A stretch of DNA of 64,000 nt from Flexivirga aerilata (GCF_013002715.1 NZ_JABENB010000001.1:930001-994000), one strand, 5' to 3'; positions 50,064-59,150 are shown, numbered from the stretch's first letter. The notes: generated by a model not told the origin, from the letters alone. A program made the numbers and translations.

Positions 50064-51644
50064 TCAGTGCATCATCATCGGCGCCGACTCTTCGCCGGCT
50101 GGGGTCTCCGGCAGCGGCTTGCGCGGCAGGAAGAACGCCGGGATGACCGTCAGCAGGCAGAGGATCGCGGCCACCCAGAAGGTGGTGCTGAACGCTCCGG
50201 CCATGTCGGAGGCGACCTGGGCCATGAACGACTTCTGACCGCCGGCCTGTGCCACGACCTGCATCTGCTCGGCGGTCGGCGGGATCGGCGGCTTGTGCTG
50301 CTGCTGCTCCATGATCGCCTGCCCGGTCTGCACCAGGTCGGAGGACTTGAGCCGGTCGGTGAGCACGGTCGACATGATCGCGACGCCGACCGAGGAGCCG
50401 ATCTGCTGGATGATGTTGATCAGCGTCGAACCGCGCGCGACCTCGTGGTGGGTCAACGTCTTCAGCGCCGACGTCATGATCGGCATCATCGTGCCGCCCA
50501 TGCCGAGACCCATGATGAACAGCACCGGGATGATGTAGCCCCAGTAGCTGGTGTCCGGGCCGATCTGGGTGAGCCCGAACATGCCGGCGATGATCAGCAC
50601 CAGCCCGAACGGCACGATGCGGCCGACCGGGAACTTGTCGACCAGCGCGCCCGCGATCGGCATCGTCAGCATCGCGCCGATGCCCTGCGGTGCGACCAGC
50701 AGACCGGCGTCGAGCGTCGACTCACCGCGCACCTGCTGGAAGTAGGTCGGCACCAGCAGCAGACCACCGAAGAACGCGGCGACGAACAGGAACATCGTGA
50801 TCGTCGACACCGACAGCAGGCGGTTCTTGAACAGCCGCAGGTCGAGCAGCGGGTGCTCCGGCCGGAAGGTGTGGAAGATGAACGCGACGATCAGGACGAT
50901 GCCGATGATCCCGGTGATCAGCACCTTGGCCGAGCCGACGCCGTCGGTCGGGATCGAGGAGACACCGAAGAGGAACAGCGCCAGCCCCGGCGACATCATC
51001 GCCATGCCGAGGAAGTCGAACGACTCCGACGGCGTCGGCTTGTCGTCCTCGAGCGCGAAGTAGGCGTAGATCAGGGCGATGATGCCGATCGGCAGGTTGA
51101 TCAGGAAGATCCAGTGCCAGCTGGCGTGCTCGATGAGGTAGCCGCCGAGGATCGGTCCGAGGATCGGGCCGAGCAGCATCGGCACGCCGAGGATCGCCAT
51201 GAGCCGGCCCATCCGCTTCGGGCCGGCAGCGTGGGTGAGGATCGTCATGCCGAGCGGCATGAGCATGCCGCCGCCGAGGCCCTGCAGGACCCGGAAGGCG
51301 ATCAGCATGTTGATCGAGTTGGCCGCCGCGCAGAGCGCCGAACCGGCGGTGAACAACAAGATCGCGAGCATGTAGAGGCGCTTCGGGCCGAAGCGGTCCG
51401 CGGCCCAGCCGGTCAGCGGGATGACCGTCGCCAGCGCGAGGGTGTATGCCGTGACGGTCCACGCGACGGTCGAGTAGGCAACAGGGGTCCCGCCATCGGC
51501 GAAGACATTCTGGAAGGTCGGCAGTGCGACGTTGACGACGGTGATGTCGAGGATCGACATGATCGCCCCAAGGACGACGACGCCGGCGATCTTGAGGACC
51601 GCCCCGTCGATCTCCTCGGGGTAAGTGGGTGCGGTCTGAGACAC
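50064..51644 (-). CDS. MFS transporter, DHA2 (EmrB/QacA) family
   Basis: 526 residues, GTG 51644 with AAGGAGG upstream. About 14 membrane helices; GAIMSILDITVVNVALPTFQ (motif D-like), AADRFGPKRLYMLAILLF (motif A), GLGGGMLMPLGMTILTHAAG, and motif C GPILGPILGGYLIEHASWHW. 14-helix drug/H+ antiporters export lipophilic drugs or metabolites; the substrate is unknown. Monocistronic. Divergent from no obvious regulator. Confidence 0.88.
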   Translation of the reverse strand: MSQTAPTYPEEIDGAVLKIAGVVVLGAIMSILDITVVNVALPTFQNVFADGGTPVAYSTVAWTVTAYTLALATVIPLTGWAADRFGPKRLYMLAILLFTAGSALCAAANSINMLIAFRVLQGLGGGMLMPLGMTILTHAAGPKRMGRLMAILGVPMLLGPILGPILGGYLIEHASWHWIFLINLPIGIIALIYAYFALEDDKPTPSESFDFLGMAMMSPGLALFLFGVSSIPTDGVGSAKVLITGIIGIVLIVAFIFHTFRPEHPLLDLRLFKNRLLSVSTITMFLFVAAFFGGLLLVPTYFQQVRGESTLDAGLLVAPQGIGAMLTMPIAGALVDKFPVGRIVPFGLVLIIAGMFGLTQIGPDTSYWGYIIPVLFIMGLGMGGTMMPIMTSALKTLTHHEVARGSTLINIIQQIGSSVGVAIMSTVLTDRLKSSDLVQTGQAIMEQQQHKPPIPPTAEQMQVVAQAGGQKSFMAQVASDMAGAFSTTFWVAAILCLLTVIPAFFLPRKPLPETPAGEESAPMMMH

Positions 51645-51790
51645 GCGGCCCCTCCTTAAGGGTGAACTTGTGCAGCACTTGAGCCTAGCGCCGCACGGCG
51701 ACAGCCTCCACGTCGTTTCCGGGCGGCCGGAGGCTCGCCTGCCGCCTGCTGCACCTCCTTGGTCGACGGCGTGCGCCGGACCGCGAGGAC

Positions 51791-52387
51791 CTAGCCTCGT
51801 GCGGTCGTATGCCGGGAGTCGCGCAGCAGCGCGTCGATGCGCTCGATCGTCTCCGCCGTCGCCTTCTCGTCACCGTCGGGCAGGTCGGTGTCGGTGAACA
51901 GGTGCCCCTTGCCCGGGGTGACGAAGTCCTCGAAGCTCGCGCCCGACCCGCGCACCGCCTCGCCGAGCGCCACCAGGTCGGACTCGGCGACGAACGGGTC
52001 CTCGGCGTAGCGGTGCACCTGCACCGGCTGCCCCGGCCACGCGCCGTCGCGGGGTGCAGCGACCGAGTGCATGAGGATCACCGCCCGGGCATCCGGCCGG
52101 TCGGCGGCGAGCCGCTGGGCAAACGCGGCCCCGAGCGAAAACCCAGCAAGGACAGTGTCTTCCGGGATCTGGTCGACGATGGGACGCACCCGCTTGAGCA
52201 GCTGCGCCGGGCCGACGTCGTCGCGGTGCGAGAGCCCCGCGCAGGTGTCGTCGAAGACGCTGCCGTCGTAGTAGTCGGGACTGACCACGTCATACCCGCG
52301 CTCGCGCAGCTGATCGGCGAACCGGGTGACCGCGGGGCGCAGGCCGAGCGCGGAGTGGAGCAACAGGATCGTCGGGGCGTTCGTCAT
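51791..52387 (-). CDS. Dienelactone hydrolase-like alpha/beta hydrolase
   Basis: 198 residues. The start TILLLHSALGLRPAVTRFAD, DVVSPDYYDG, nucleophile VLAGFSLGAAFAQRLAADRP (G-x-S-x-G), and His in VTPGKGHLFTDTDLP. Such small hydrolases (DLH family) usually cleave lactones or are esterase-like. Overlaps the upstream MFS gene by 4 nt, so substrate uptake and hydrolysis may be coupled. Catalytic residues are all present (Ser instead of Cys nucleophile). Confidence 0.8.
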   Translation of the reverse strand: MTNAPTILLLHSALGLRPAVTRFADQLRERGYDVVSPDYYDGSVFDDTCAGLSHRDDVGPAQLLKRVRPIVDQIPEDTVLAGFSLGAAFAQRLAADRPDARAVILMHSVAAPRDGAWPGQPVQVHRYAEDPFVAESDLVALGEAVRGSGASFEDFVTPGKGHLFTDTDLPDGDEKATAETIERIDALLRDSRHTTARG

Positions 52388-53775
52388 ACCTTCACCTCGT
52401 GTGCGGCGGATTCGTCCTTGGCCGGTGGCAGGGTGCGGAGGGCGACGGCGAGCACGCCGGCGAGCACCATCGCGATGCCGACCGCCCACAGCCCGGCCTT
52501 CTGGGAGCCGGTGCCGTCCTTGAGCCAGCCGGTGATGTAGGGCGCGAGGAACCCGGCCGAGTTGCCGACCGAGTTGATCAGCGCGATCCCGCTCGCGGCG
52601 GCCGCGCCGGACAGGAAGTTGGTCGGGAGTGCCCAGAAGGTGGGCAGCGCGCACATGATCCCGATCGCGCACACCGACACCGCGACCATCGCCGCGAACG
52701 GGCTGTCCAGATAGAGCGCGACCGGGATCGCGATGCCGCCGACGATGCTGGGCAGCGCGACGTGCCAGACGCGTTCGCGGGTGCGGTCGCCGTGCAGTGC
52801 CCAGGGGATCATCGCGATCGCGCCGATCACGTAGGGGATCGCGTTGATCAGCCCGCGCTGCATGATCGAGTAGTGCGCGCCATACTGCTCGGCGAAGCCG
52901 GCGATGATCGTCGGCAGGAAGAAGCCGAGCGCGTAGAGGCCGTAGACGACCCCGAAGTAGACGAACGCCAGCGCCCACACCCGGGGCCGGGTGAGGGACT
53001 CCAGGATCGTCACCTTGTATGCCGATGCGCGGGTCCGCTGCTCGGCGTCGAGGGTGCGTTGCAGCGCGTCCCGCTCGGCCGGGGCCAGCCACCTGGCCGC
53101 CTCGGGCCGGTCGGTGAGGAAGAACCAGGTGACGACGCCGAGCAGCACCGCGGGCACGCCCTCGACCAGGAACATCACCCGCCACCCGTCGAGCCCGAAC
53201 CAGCCGTGGCCGTGCTCGATGAGCAGCGACGACAGCGGCGACCCGATGGCCGTCGACAGCGGCACGGCGACCATGAAAAGCGCTGTCATCCTTGCGCGTT
53301 CGCGCTGCGGGAACCAGAAGGTGAGATAGAGGATGATGCCCGGGAAGAACCCCGCCTCGGCGACGCCGAGCAGGAAGCGGAGCAGATAGAGCGTGCCGGC
53401 GTTGGGCACGAACGTCACGAGCGAGGCGATGATGCCCCAGGTGACAAGGATCCGGGCGATCCACCGGCGCGCACCGAAGCGGTGCAGCGCCATGTTGCTC
53501 GGCACCTCCAGCAGCAGGTAGCCGAGGAAGAAGATGCCGGAGGCGAAGCCGAACATCGGGCCGCTCAGCCGGAGCGCGTCGTTCATCCCGCCCGGGCCGG
53601 CGAAGGCGATGTTGGTGCGGTCGAGGTAGTTGACGAAGTAGAGCAGCGCCACGAACGGCACGAGCCGGCGCACCGACTTGCGCACCGCGCTGCGCACCAG
53701 GGGGTCGTATGACGCGTCCACCGCAGCGCCGGTCTGCTTCGACAGGTCCGGCCCGCTGCCGCCGCGTTGCGTCAT
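52384..53775 (-). CDS. MFS transporter, anion:cation symporter (ACS) family
   Basis: 463 residues with about 12 helices. RLVPFVALLYFVNYLDRTNI, FGFASGIFFLGYLLLEVPSN, RFGARRWIARILVTWGIIAS and FLLGVAEAGFFPGIILYLTF match the ACS family that imports organic acids such as tartrate, hydroxyphenylacetate or phthalate. Coupled to the dienelactone hydrolase-like gene by a 4-nt overlap. This pairing suggests uptake and cleavage of an aromatic-derived acid. Confidence 0.86.
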   Translation of the reverse strand: MTQRGGSGPDLSKQTGAAVDASYDPLVRSAVRKSVRRLVPFVALLYFVNYLDRTNIAFAGPGGMNDALRLSGPMFGFASGIFFLGYLLLEVPSNMALHRFGARRWIARILVTWGIIASLVTFVPNAGTLYLLRFLLGVAEAGFFPGIILYLTFWFPQRERARMTALFMVAVPLSTAIGSPLSSLLIEHGHGWFGLDGWRVMFLVEGVPAVLLGVVTWFFLTDRPEAARWLAPAERDALQRTLDAEQRTRASAYKVTILESLTRPRVWALAFVYFGVVYGLYALGFFLPTIIAGFAEQYGAHYSIMQRGLINAIPYVIGAIAMIPWALHGDRTRERVWHVALPSIVGGIAIPVALYLDSPFAAMVAVSVCAIGIMCALPTFWALPTNFLSGAAAASGIALINSVGNSAGFLAPYITGWLKDGTGSQKAGLWAVGIAMVLAGVLAVALRTLPPAKDESAAHEVKV

Positions 53776-53813
53776 ACGGCCACGCTAGCGGGAGGGGGAG
53801 TAGAACTGGTGGG

Positions 53814-54242
53814 GTGATCGAATCAGAGACCTGGCACATCCGCGACGGGGAGCTGGTCGGCGAGCCGCCCGACTCGTGGATCTACGTGTGGCGATTGCCG
53901 GAGGGCGCCGACCCCCGCGCCGACGTGCTCTTCGTCGGCGCCACCAACGCCGCTCCCGCGCTGCGCACCTGGCTGCACCTGCACTCCTCGGACAAGGAGG
54001 CGGGGCGGGTCGCCAAGCGATTTCCCCGGATCGCGACCGAGCCGGCCGACGTATATGCCTTCCGGGTGCCCGTCGGCATGGAGCGACCGCACGTGAAACA
54101 CGCTCTGCTGCACGCGCTTTCGGATGCCGGACGCATAGCGCCGGAGTATGTCGGCTTCCCGATCGAGGGAGTGCTGCACCCGGACGAGTCCGTCGAGGCC
54201 TACGTGCGCGAGGTGATGGGGCAGCTCTACCCCGCCGGGTAG
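53814..54242 (+). CDS. Small conserved protein, possibly GIY-YIG-like
   Basis: 142 residues from GTG 53814 (an in-frame ATG at 53709 would run into the MFS gene start region on the other strand). SWIYVWRLPEGADPRADVLF, VGATNAAPALRTWLHLH, and PVGMERPHVKHALLHALSDA. The tyrosine and V-G-A-T-x4-R arrangement resembles a GIY-YIG-fold nuclease-like domain, but the first GIY and the catalytic Glu are not obvious. Conserved hypothetical. Followed by REP-like repeats. Confidence 0.5.
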   Translation: MIESETWHIRDGELVGEPPDSWIYVWRLPEGADPRADVLFVGATNAAPALRTWLHLHSSDKEAGRVAKRFPRIATEPADVYAFRVPVGMERPHVKHALLHALSDAGRIAPEYVGFPIEGVLHPDESVEAYVREVMGQLYPAG

Positions 54243-54247
54243 ACGTG

Positions 54248-54554
54248 CTGGTCTCGATACGGCTCGCCCCTGGGGGCTCGCCTACTCGACCAGCATTGCC
54301 ACGGTTCGCCCATACGCTGGTTGAGTAGCGGCGAGGAACGAGCCGCGTATCGAAACCAGCAGCCGCGTATCGAAACCCGTCGGCTGGTGGTGGGCTGGTC
54401 TCGATACGGCTCGCCCCTGGGGGCTCGCCTACTCGACCAGCATTGCCACGGCTCGCCTACTCGACCAGCATTGCCACGGCTCGCCCATACGCTGGTTGAG
54501 TAGCGGCGAGGAACGAGCCGCGTATCGAAACCAGCAGCCGCGTATCGAAACCCG
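54248..54554. repeat. REP-like palindromic repeat, two adjacent copies (GGTCTCGATACG family)
   Basis: Copy 1 spans about 54248-54379 and copy 2 about 54395-54554. Each begins CTGGTCTCGATACGG, contains CCTACTCGACCAGCATTGCC and GCTGGTTGAGTAGCGGCGAG, and ends in CGTATCGAAACCAG and CGTATCGAAACCCG, so the two ends are inverted repeats. Copy 2 carries an extra 28-bp tandem duplication. This intergenic family is common in Micrococcales-type genomes. It fills the 314-bp gap between convergent genes, with no gene inside. Confidence 0.8.
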
Positions 54555-54556
54555 CG

Positions 54557-55588
54557 TCAGCCGAAGAGGATCGCGGCTTCGTCCCAGCGTTCGCGCGGCA
54601 CGGTCTTGAGCACGGTGGTGGCCGAGTGCAGGTCGACCGATTCGATGTCGGTGCCGATCAGCGAGACCATCGAGCCCCACTGCTTGTCGACGACGGCGTC
54701 GACGGCGGCGGTGCCGAAGCGGGTCGCCAGCACCCGGTCGTATGCCGAGGGGACGCCCCCGCGCTGCAGGTGACCCAGGGTCGCCGAGCGCGTCTCGATG
54801 CCGGTCTGCTCCTCGATCGCGGGTGCGAGTCGTTCGCCGATGCCGCCGAGCCGCGGCCGGCCGAAGGCGTCCAGCCCGCGCGGGGCGTGCACGTGCTCGG
54901 CGCCGTCCGGCACGAAACCCTCGGCGACCACCACGACCGGCGCGCGACCGCGATCGCGGGCCATCTCGACCCATTCGCAGATCTGCGCCAGCGAGACGTC
55001 GACCTCGGGGATGAGGATCGCGTGGGCGCCCGAGGCGACCCCGGCGTGCAGCGCGATCCAGCCGACGTGCCGGCCCATCACCTCCACGACCATGCAGCGG
55101 TGGTGCGACTCGGCCGTGGTGCGCAACCGGTCGATCGACTCGGTGGCGATCGAGACCGCGGTGTCGAAGCCGAACGTGTAGTCGGTCGCGGACAGGTCGT
55201 TGTCGATCGTCTTCGGCACCCCGACGACCGGGATGCCCTCGTCGGACAGCCGGCGGGCCGCGGTGAGCGTGCCCTCGCCGCCGATCGCGATCAGCCCCGT
55301 CATCTCGTGCCCCGCCATCACCTCGCGCACCCGCGCCGCCCCACCGTGGTCGAACGGGTTGGTGCGCGACGTGCCGAGGATCGTGCCGCCGAGCCGGGAG
55401 AGGCCGCGCACGTCATACCGGGGCAGCGGCTCGATGTCGTCCTCGACGAGGCCACGCCAGCCGTCCTTGATGCCCACGAACGACTCGTGGTGGATGCGGT
55501 CGCCCTTGATGACGGCGCCGCGGATCACCGCGTTGAGGCCGGGGCAGTCGCCGCCGCTGGTCAGGATTCCGATCGTCACGCGCCCCAT
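54557..55588 (-). CDS. pfkA: 6-phosphofructokinase (actinomycete ATP type)
   Basis: 343 residues. GILTSGGDCPGLNAVIRGAV, IAIGGEGTLTAARRLSDEGI, VPKTIDNDLSATDYTFGFDT and EVMGRHVGWIALHAGVASGA. Residue 'G' in GGEGT indicates an ATP-dependent enzyme (PPi enzymes have Asp here), whereas Lys in PKTIDND is the PPi-type residue, the combination found in streptomycete-like group III PFKs. ATG 55588 is used; the GTG four codons on is also possible. Convergent with REP repeats and the 53814 gene. Confidence 0.92.
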   Translation of the reverse strand: MGRVTIGILTSGGDCPGLNAVIRGAVIKGDRIHHESFVGIKDGWRGLVEDDIEPLPRYDVRGLSRLGGTILGTSRTNPFDHGGAARVREVMAGHEMTGLIAIGGEGTLTAARRLSDEGIPVVGVPKTIDNDLSATDYTFGFDTAVSIATESIDRLRTTAESHHRCMVVEVMGRHVGWIALHAGVASGAHAILIPEVDVSLAQICEWVEMARDRGRAPVVVVAEGFVPDGAEHVHAPRGLDAFGRPRLGGIGERLAPAIEEQTGIETRSATLGHLQRGGVPSAYDRVLATRFGTAAVDAVVDKQWGSMVSLIGTDIESVDLHSATTVLKTVPRERWDEAAILFG

Positions 55589-55625
55589 CGTCGCGGTTAC
55601 CGGCCGGTGCCGGAAACTGTCGGGC

Positions 55626-56159
55626 ATGCTGTCTCAGGTGACGAAATCGACCTGTCTGGCCTACCTGATCCGCGATGACGGCACCCCGCACGCCCAGGTG
55701 CTGCTCGGCGAGAAGCTGCGCGGCTTCGGCGCCGGGCGGGTCGTCGCGCTCGGCGGCCACGTCGAGCCCGGGGAGAGCAGCCTCGAGGCAGCCGTCAGGG
55801 AGACCCGCGAAGAGTCCGGATTGCTCGTGGCCCCAGACGATTTCGCCGCCGCAGGGCAGGTGCGCTTCCGCTGGGCGGACACGCCGGCGTGGGACATGGA
55901 CGTCGACCTGTTCCGGGCGACGCGGTGGACGGGCGACATCGTGGCATCGGACGAACTGGAGCCCGAGTGGTGGCCGGTCGCCGACCTGCCGCTCTGCCGG
56001 ATGTGGGACGACGCGCGCATCTGCGTGCCGTTCGTGCTGCGCGGCGACGCCATCGACGCCGAGATCGCGTATGACGCGGCGAGCGAGCGCGTCGTCGCGG
56101 TCGCGCTGCGGGTGCTGGGGCGCTCGCAACCCCTACCCGGCGGCGTTACCGGCGGGTAA
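55626..56159 (+). CDS. NUDIX hydrolase (MutT/MTH1-like)
   Basis: 177 residues. The NUDIX box GHVEPGESSLEAAVRETREE with the following SGL is complete, preceded by KLRGFGAGRVVALGG as in 8-oxo-dGTP-hydrolysing MTH1-like proteins. Trp-rich segments (RFRWADTPAWDMDVDLF, LEPEWWPVADLPL) support a substrate pocket of that group. Could sanitise oxidised nucleotides. 38-bp divergent spacing from phosphofructokinase. Residue-level substrate choice is not proven. Confidence 0.86.
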   Translation: MLSQVTKSTCLAYLIRDDGTPHAQVLLGEKLRGFGAGRVVALGGHVEPGESSLEAAVRETREESGLLVAPDDFAAAGQVRFRWADTPAWDMDVDLFRATRWTGDIVASDELEPEWWPVADLPLCRMWDDARICVPFVLRGDAIDAEIAYDAASERVVAVALRVLGRSQPLPGGVTGG

Positions 56160-56226
56160 GGTGGGCGGGCGAACTCGCGGAACGCCCGCCGTCGGACGTG
56201 GCACGCCATACACGAAGTGAGGCTCG

Positions 56227-57051
56227 ATGAGCACCATCAGTTATTCGCGCAAGGGCTCGGGTGAGCCGCTAGTCCTGATCCACGGGATCGGCCACCAGCG
56301 CACCGCATGGGGTCACACCTTCGACCTGCTCGCCGAGGACTTCGACGTCATCGCGGTCGACCTGCCCGGCTTCGGCACGTCGCCCAAACCCGCCAAGCCG
56401 CACAGCTATCGGATGAGCAGCTACCTCGACCAGTTCGAGGAGTTCTTCGCCGACCTGGGGCTGGGTCGGCCGCACGTGGCGGGCAACTCCCTCGGTGGGC
56501 TGCTCGCGCTCGGGCTCGCCGCGCGCGGGTCGGTGCGCACCGCGACCGCGCTCTCGCCCGCCGGCTTCTGGGGGCCGGTCGGCCTCGCCAACGCGATCGC
56601 GAATCTCGCGGTGCTGAAGGCCTCCACCTATTCGCCCGGTCCGGTGCTGAAGCTGTTTGCCGACAAGACCGCGCTGCGCAAGATCAGCATGGGTTCCCTC
56701 TATGCCCACCCCGAGCGGGTCGACCCGCAGACGGCGCTCGACGACACCTACAACCTGCGGCGGTCGCCGGGCTTCTTCCCGGTGGCCTGGCAGGTGTCCC
56801 GTGCGCGCTATCGCGACCGGCCGGTCGTGCCGGTGACGATCGCCTGGGGCACCAAGGACCGGCTGCTGCTGCCGTCGCAGGCGGTCACCGCTCGCGAGCA
56901 GCTGCCGACCGTCGGGCACGTCTCGCTGCCCGACTGCGGGCACGTGCCGATGATCGACAACCCCGAGCTCGTCGCCGGCGCGATCGTGCAGACGATTGCC
57001 CAGGCCGCGGACCGGGCCGGCGACACGATCGGCCTGCACGCGGCGGGCTAG
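56227..57051 (+). CDS. Alpha/beta hydrolase
   Basis: 274 residues. VLIHGIGHQRTAWGHTFDLL, DFDVIAVDLPGFGTSPKPAK, nucleophile HVAGNSLGGLLALGLAARGS, acid in IAWGTKDRLLLPSQAV and His in LPDCGHVPMIDNPELV. This is a standard hydrolase of the ABHD/epoxide hydrolase-esterase type. Followed by nested palindromes (57075-57144) separating it from a convergent hydrolase. Confidence 0.86.
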   Translation: MSTISYSRKGSGEPLVLIHGIGHQRTAWGHTFDLLAEDFDVIAVDLPGFGTSPKPAKPHSYRMSSYLDQFEEFFADLGLGRPHVAGNSLGGLLALGLAARGSVRTATALSPAGFWGPVGLANAIANLAVLKASTYSPGPVLKLFADKTALRKISMGSLYAHPERVDPQTALDDTYNLRRSPGFFPVAWQVSRARYRDRPVVPVTIAWGTKDRLLLPSQAVTAREQLPTVGHVSLPDCGHVPMIDNPELVAGAIVQTIAQAADRAGDTIGLHAAG

Positions 57052-57074
57052 CCGGATGCGCCCCGCGCCTCGCG

Positions 57075-57144
57075 CCGAGTGACGTCGTAACCGGTGAGTG
57101 ACGTCGTTGCACGGACGTCACTCGTTGCGCCGGACGTCACTCGG
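57075..57144. repeat. Nested inverted repeats GAGTGACGTC / GACGTCACTC
   Basis: CCGAGTGACGTC (57075-57086) pairs with GACGTCACTCGG (57133-57144), and inside it GAGTGACGTC (57097-57106) pairs with GACGTCACTC (57114-57123). This makes a double-hairpin or cruciform between convergent genes (57051 and 57157) and may act as a bidirectional terminator. Confidence 0.65.
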
Positions 57145-57156
57145 TGGTGACCGACG

Positions 57157-57927
57157 TCAGCGCAGATGGTCGGCGGCCAGCTGCGGCCACGCGTCGCGCT
57201 GCTGGGGCGTGTGGGCGACGTTGAGCTCCACGTCCGGGAGCAGGTCGAGCAGGCGCTCGGCAGTCTCGGTCGGATGGCCCGGGTCGTCCGCCCACGCGAG
57301 GATCAGCGTCGGTTGCTCGAGCTGCGAAATCGCTTCCGGCGCAGGCAGATCGGAGACCGCGGCTCCCCGGAACGCCGCCGCCAGCAGCTTGTCGGGTATG
57401 TCGGGGGCGACTCGCTCGGGCAGGTCCGCCTGAGCGGGCGGCAGTGGCAGCAGCCGTGCGGCACGGGCCAGCGCGCGGGAGCCCTGGGCCTCGACCAGGT
57501 CTGCGCCGTCGCGGTAGACGGACGCCTGGGCGGCCCGGGTCTGCCACGCGGTCGGCGGGATGACCAGCACCAGCCGCCGGAAGCGGTCGGGGTGCGTCGT
57601 CGCCGCGTGCAGCAGCGTGCCCACGCCCATCGACACCCCGAGCGCGTCGACCGGCTCGTCCGGGTGCAGGTGGTCGATCAGCGCGAGCAGGTCGTCCGCG
57701 AGCTGCGGCCAGCGGTAGTCGTCCGGCTCGGTGCGCCCGGTGGACCGGCCGTGGCCGCGTGCGTCATACGCCGTGAGGGTGTGGGTGTCGCGCAAGCTGC
57801 GGAAGTCGAGTCGGTTGCGAATCTCGTTGTCGCGGCTGGCAGTCAGGCCGTGCAGCAGGACCAGTGGCGGGCCGCTGCCCTCGGTCGTGTAGTCGAGCTC
57901 GGCGCCCGGGACCGAGAACGTCGCCAT
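57157..57927 (-). CDS. Alpha/beta hydrolase
   Basis: 256 residues. FSVPGAELDYTTEGSGPPLV, LLHGLTASRDNEIRNRLDFR, TAYDARGHGRSTGRTEPDDY, nucleophile DALGVSMGVGTLLHAATTHP (Ser), acid in LILAWADDPGHPTETAERLL. The final catalytic His is less certain, because the C-terminus reads VAHTPQQRDAWPQ. The shape is that of 3-oxoadipate-enol-lactonase/haloperoxidase-like hydrolases. ATG 57927 with GAAAGGG upstream. Confidence 0.8.
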   Translation of the reverse strand: MATFSVPGAELDYTTEGSGPPLVLLHGLTASRDNEIRNRLDFRSLRDTHTLTAYDARGHGRSTGRTEPDDYRWPQLADDLLALIDHLHPDEPVDALGVSMGVGTLLHAATTHPDRFRRLVLVIPPTAWQTRAAQASVYRDGADLVEAQGSRALARAARLLPLPPAQADLPERVAPDIPDKLLAAAFRGAAVSDLPAPEAISQLEQPTLILAWADDPGHPTETAERLLDLLPDVELNVAHTPQQRDAWPQLAADHLR

Positions 57928-57997
57928 GGTGAGCCCTTTCGGCGGAGGGGTGGGCCGCGGCGAGCATATTGCGTCGCGCGGGGGCACCGTCATACCT

Positions 57998-58660
57998 ATG
58001 CTCGTGGGCGTGTTCGTCGAGGAGTCCGCCCGTCCGTATGTCGACGGCTGGGTCGGCGGATGGGCCCGGTCGAAGGGCATCGCCGCGCCGTCGCCCACCT
58101 CGACCGGGTGGTATCTCCCGACCCGCAACGACCGCGAGTACGAGCGGTTCGTGCTGACCAGCGGCGACGAGCGCGCGGTGCGCGACGTGCTGGACGCGGT
58201 GACCGAGCCGCGGACGGCGGTGAAGTTCGTCGGCGATCCGGCGCGGTGGCGGCCGGTCTTCCCGCCGGCGTGGATCGACGAGGAACCCGGCTGGTTGATG
58301 CATCGCACGCTCGGCCCGGGGCCGCTGGTGCCGGTGCCCGATGGTTACGTCTCGTCGACCGACGTCCGCGACGACGTGATCTATCTCGAAATCCATTGCC
58401 GGGCCGGCCAACTCGCCTCCTGGGGGCAGGCCGGCATCGCCGACGGGTGGCTCGTGCCGGATCGCATCAACACCGCGGCCGCGCATCGCCGCCGCGGGCT
58501 CGGGCGGGCGTTGATGACCGGTCTGGAGCAGGCGGGTGTGCTGGGCGGTGCGCGACGCGCCGTGCTGAGCGCGACCGCCGATGGGCGCGAGCTCTACCGG
58601 GCGCTCGGCTGGCAGGAGGTCGGTCCGCTCGTCGCGTCGTACTATCGGGGCCATGGCTGA
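57998..58660 (+). CDS. GNAT-family acetyltransferase-like protein
   Basis: 220 residues. The C-terminal half has INTAAAHRRRGLGRALMTGL (acetyl-CoA-binding Q/RxxGxG loop), TADGRELYRALGWQEVGPL. The N-terminal half (ESARPYVDGWVGGWARSKGI, TGWYLPTRNDREYERFVLT) is not typical and may bind the substrate. It overlaps the start of the OsmC gene by 8 nt. Start ATG 57998. Confidence 0.75.
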   Translation: MLVGVFVEESARPYVDGWVGGWARSKGIAAPSPTSTGWYLPTRNDREYERFVLTSGDERAVRDVLDAVTEPRTAVKFVGDPARWRPVFPPAWIDEEPGWLMHRTLGPGPLVPVPDGYVSSTDVRDDVIYLEIHCRAGQLASWGQAGIADGWLVPDRINTAAAHRRRGLGRALMTGLEQAGVLGGARRAVLSATADGRELYRALGWQEVGPLVASYYRGHG

Positions 58661-59144
58661 AAACCACTCGTATCCGGTGCGATTGAGCTGGTCCGGGTCG
58701 ACTGGCGTGGGGTATGACGAATACGGCCGCGCGCACGAGGTCGCCCCGGGCGATCTGCCTCCCTTCCCGATGTCGTCCGACCCGCACTTCCGCGGCGACC
58801 CCTCACTGGTCAACCCGGAGCAGTTGCTGGTGATGTCCGCGAGCAGCTGCCAGCTGCTGTCGTTTCTCGCCGTCGCGGCCCGCTCGCGGTTGGACGTGCT
58901 CGACTACGTCGACAACGCCGAAGGGTTGATGCCTGAGTCGTCAGATCCGATGTGGGTCACCGAGATTCGGCTGCGGCCGACGGTGACACTGGCGCCCGGC
59001 AGTCGGCTGGACCGGCTCGAGCGGCTGGTCACGCTCGCGCATCAGCAGTGCTTCATCGCCAACTCGCTGCGCTCCCGGATCACCGTCGATGCCCGGTTCG
59101 TCATCGACGGCGCCGAGGTCGCCCGCGTGCAGCTGACGGATTGA
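58653..59144 (+). CDS. OsmC-family peroxiredoxin
   Basis: 163 residues. The peroxidatic cysteine lies in MSASSCQLLSFLAVAARSRL and the resolving cysteine in LAHQQCFIANSLRSR. The N-terminal region has YPVRLSWSGSTGVGYDEYGR. OsmC/Ohr proteins reduce organic hydroperoxides. Translationally coupled to the GNAT gene upstream. Followed by REP-like repeats. Confidence 0.88.
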   Translation: MAENHSYPVRLSWSGSTGVGYDEYGRAHEVAPGDLPPFPMSSDPHFRGDPSLVNPEQLLVMSASSCQLLSFLAVAARSRLDVLDYVDNAEGLMPESSDPMWVTEIRLRPTVTLAPGSRLDRLERLVTLAHQQCFIANSLRSRITVDARFVIDGAEVARVQLTD

Positions 59145-59150
59145 GCAGCG

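Noticed and set aside
54248..54554. CRISPR array
   Set aside because: The repeats are palindromic, only two copies, and lack short unique spacers of constant length or cas genes.
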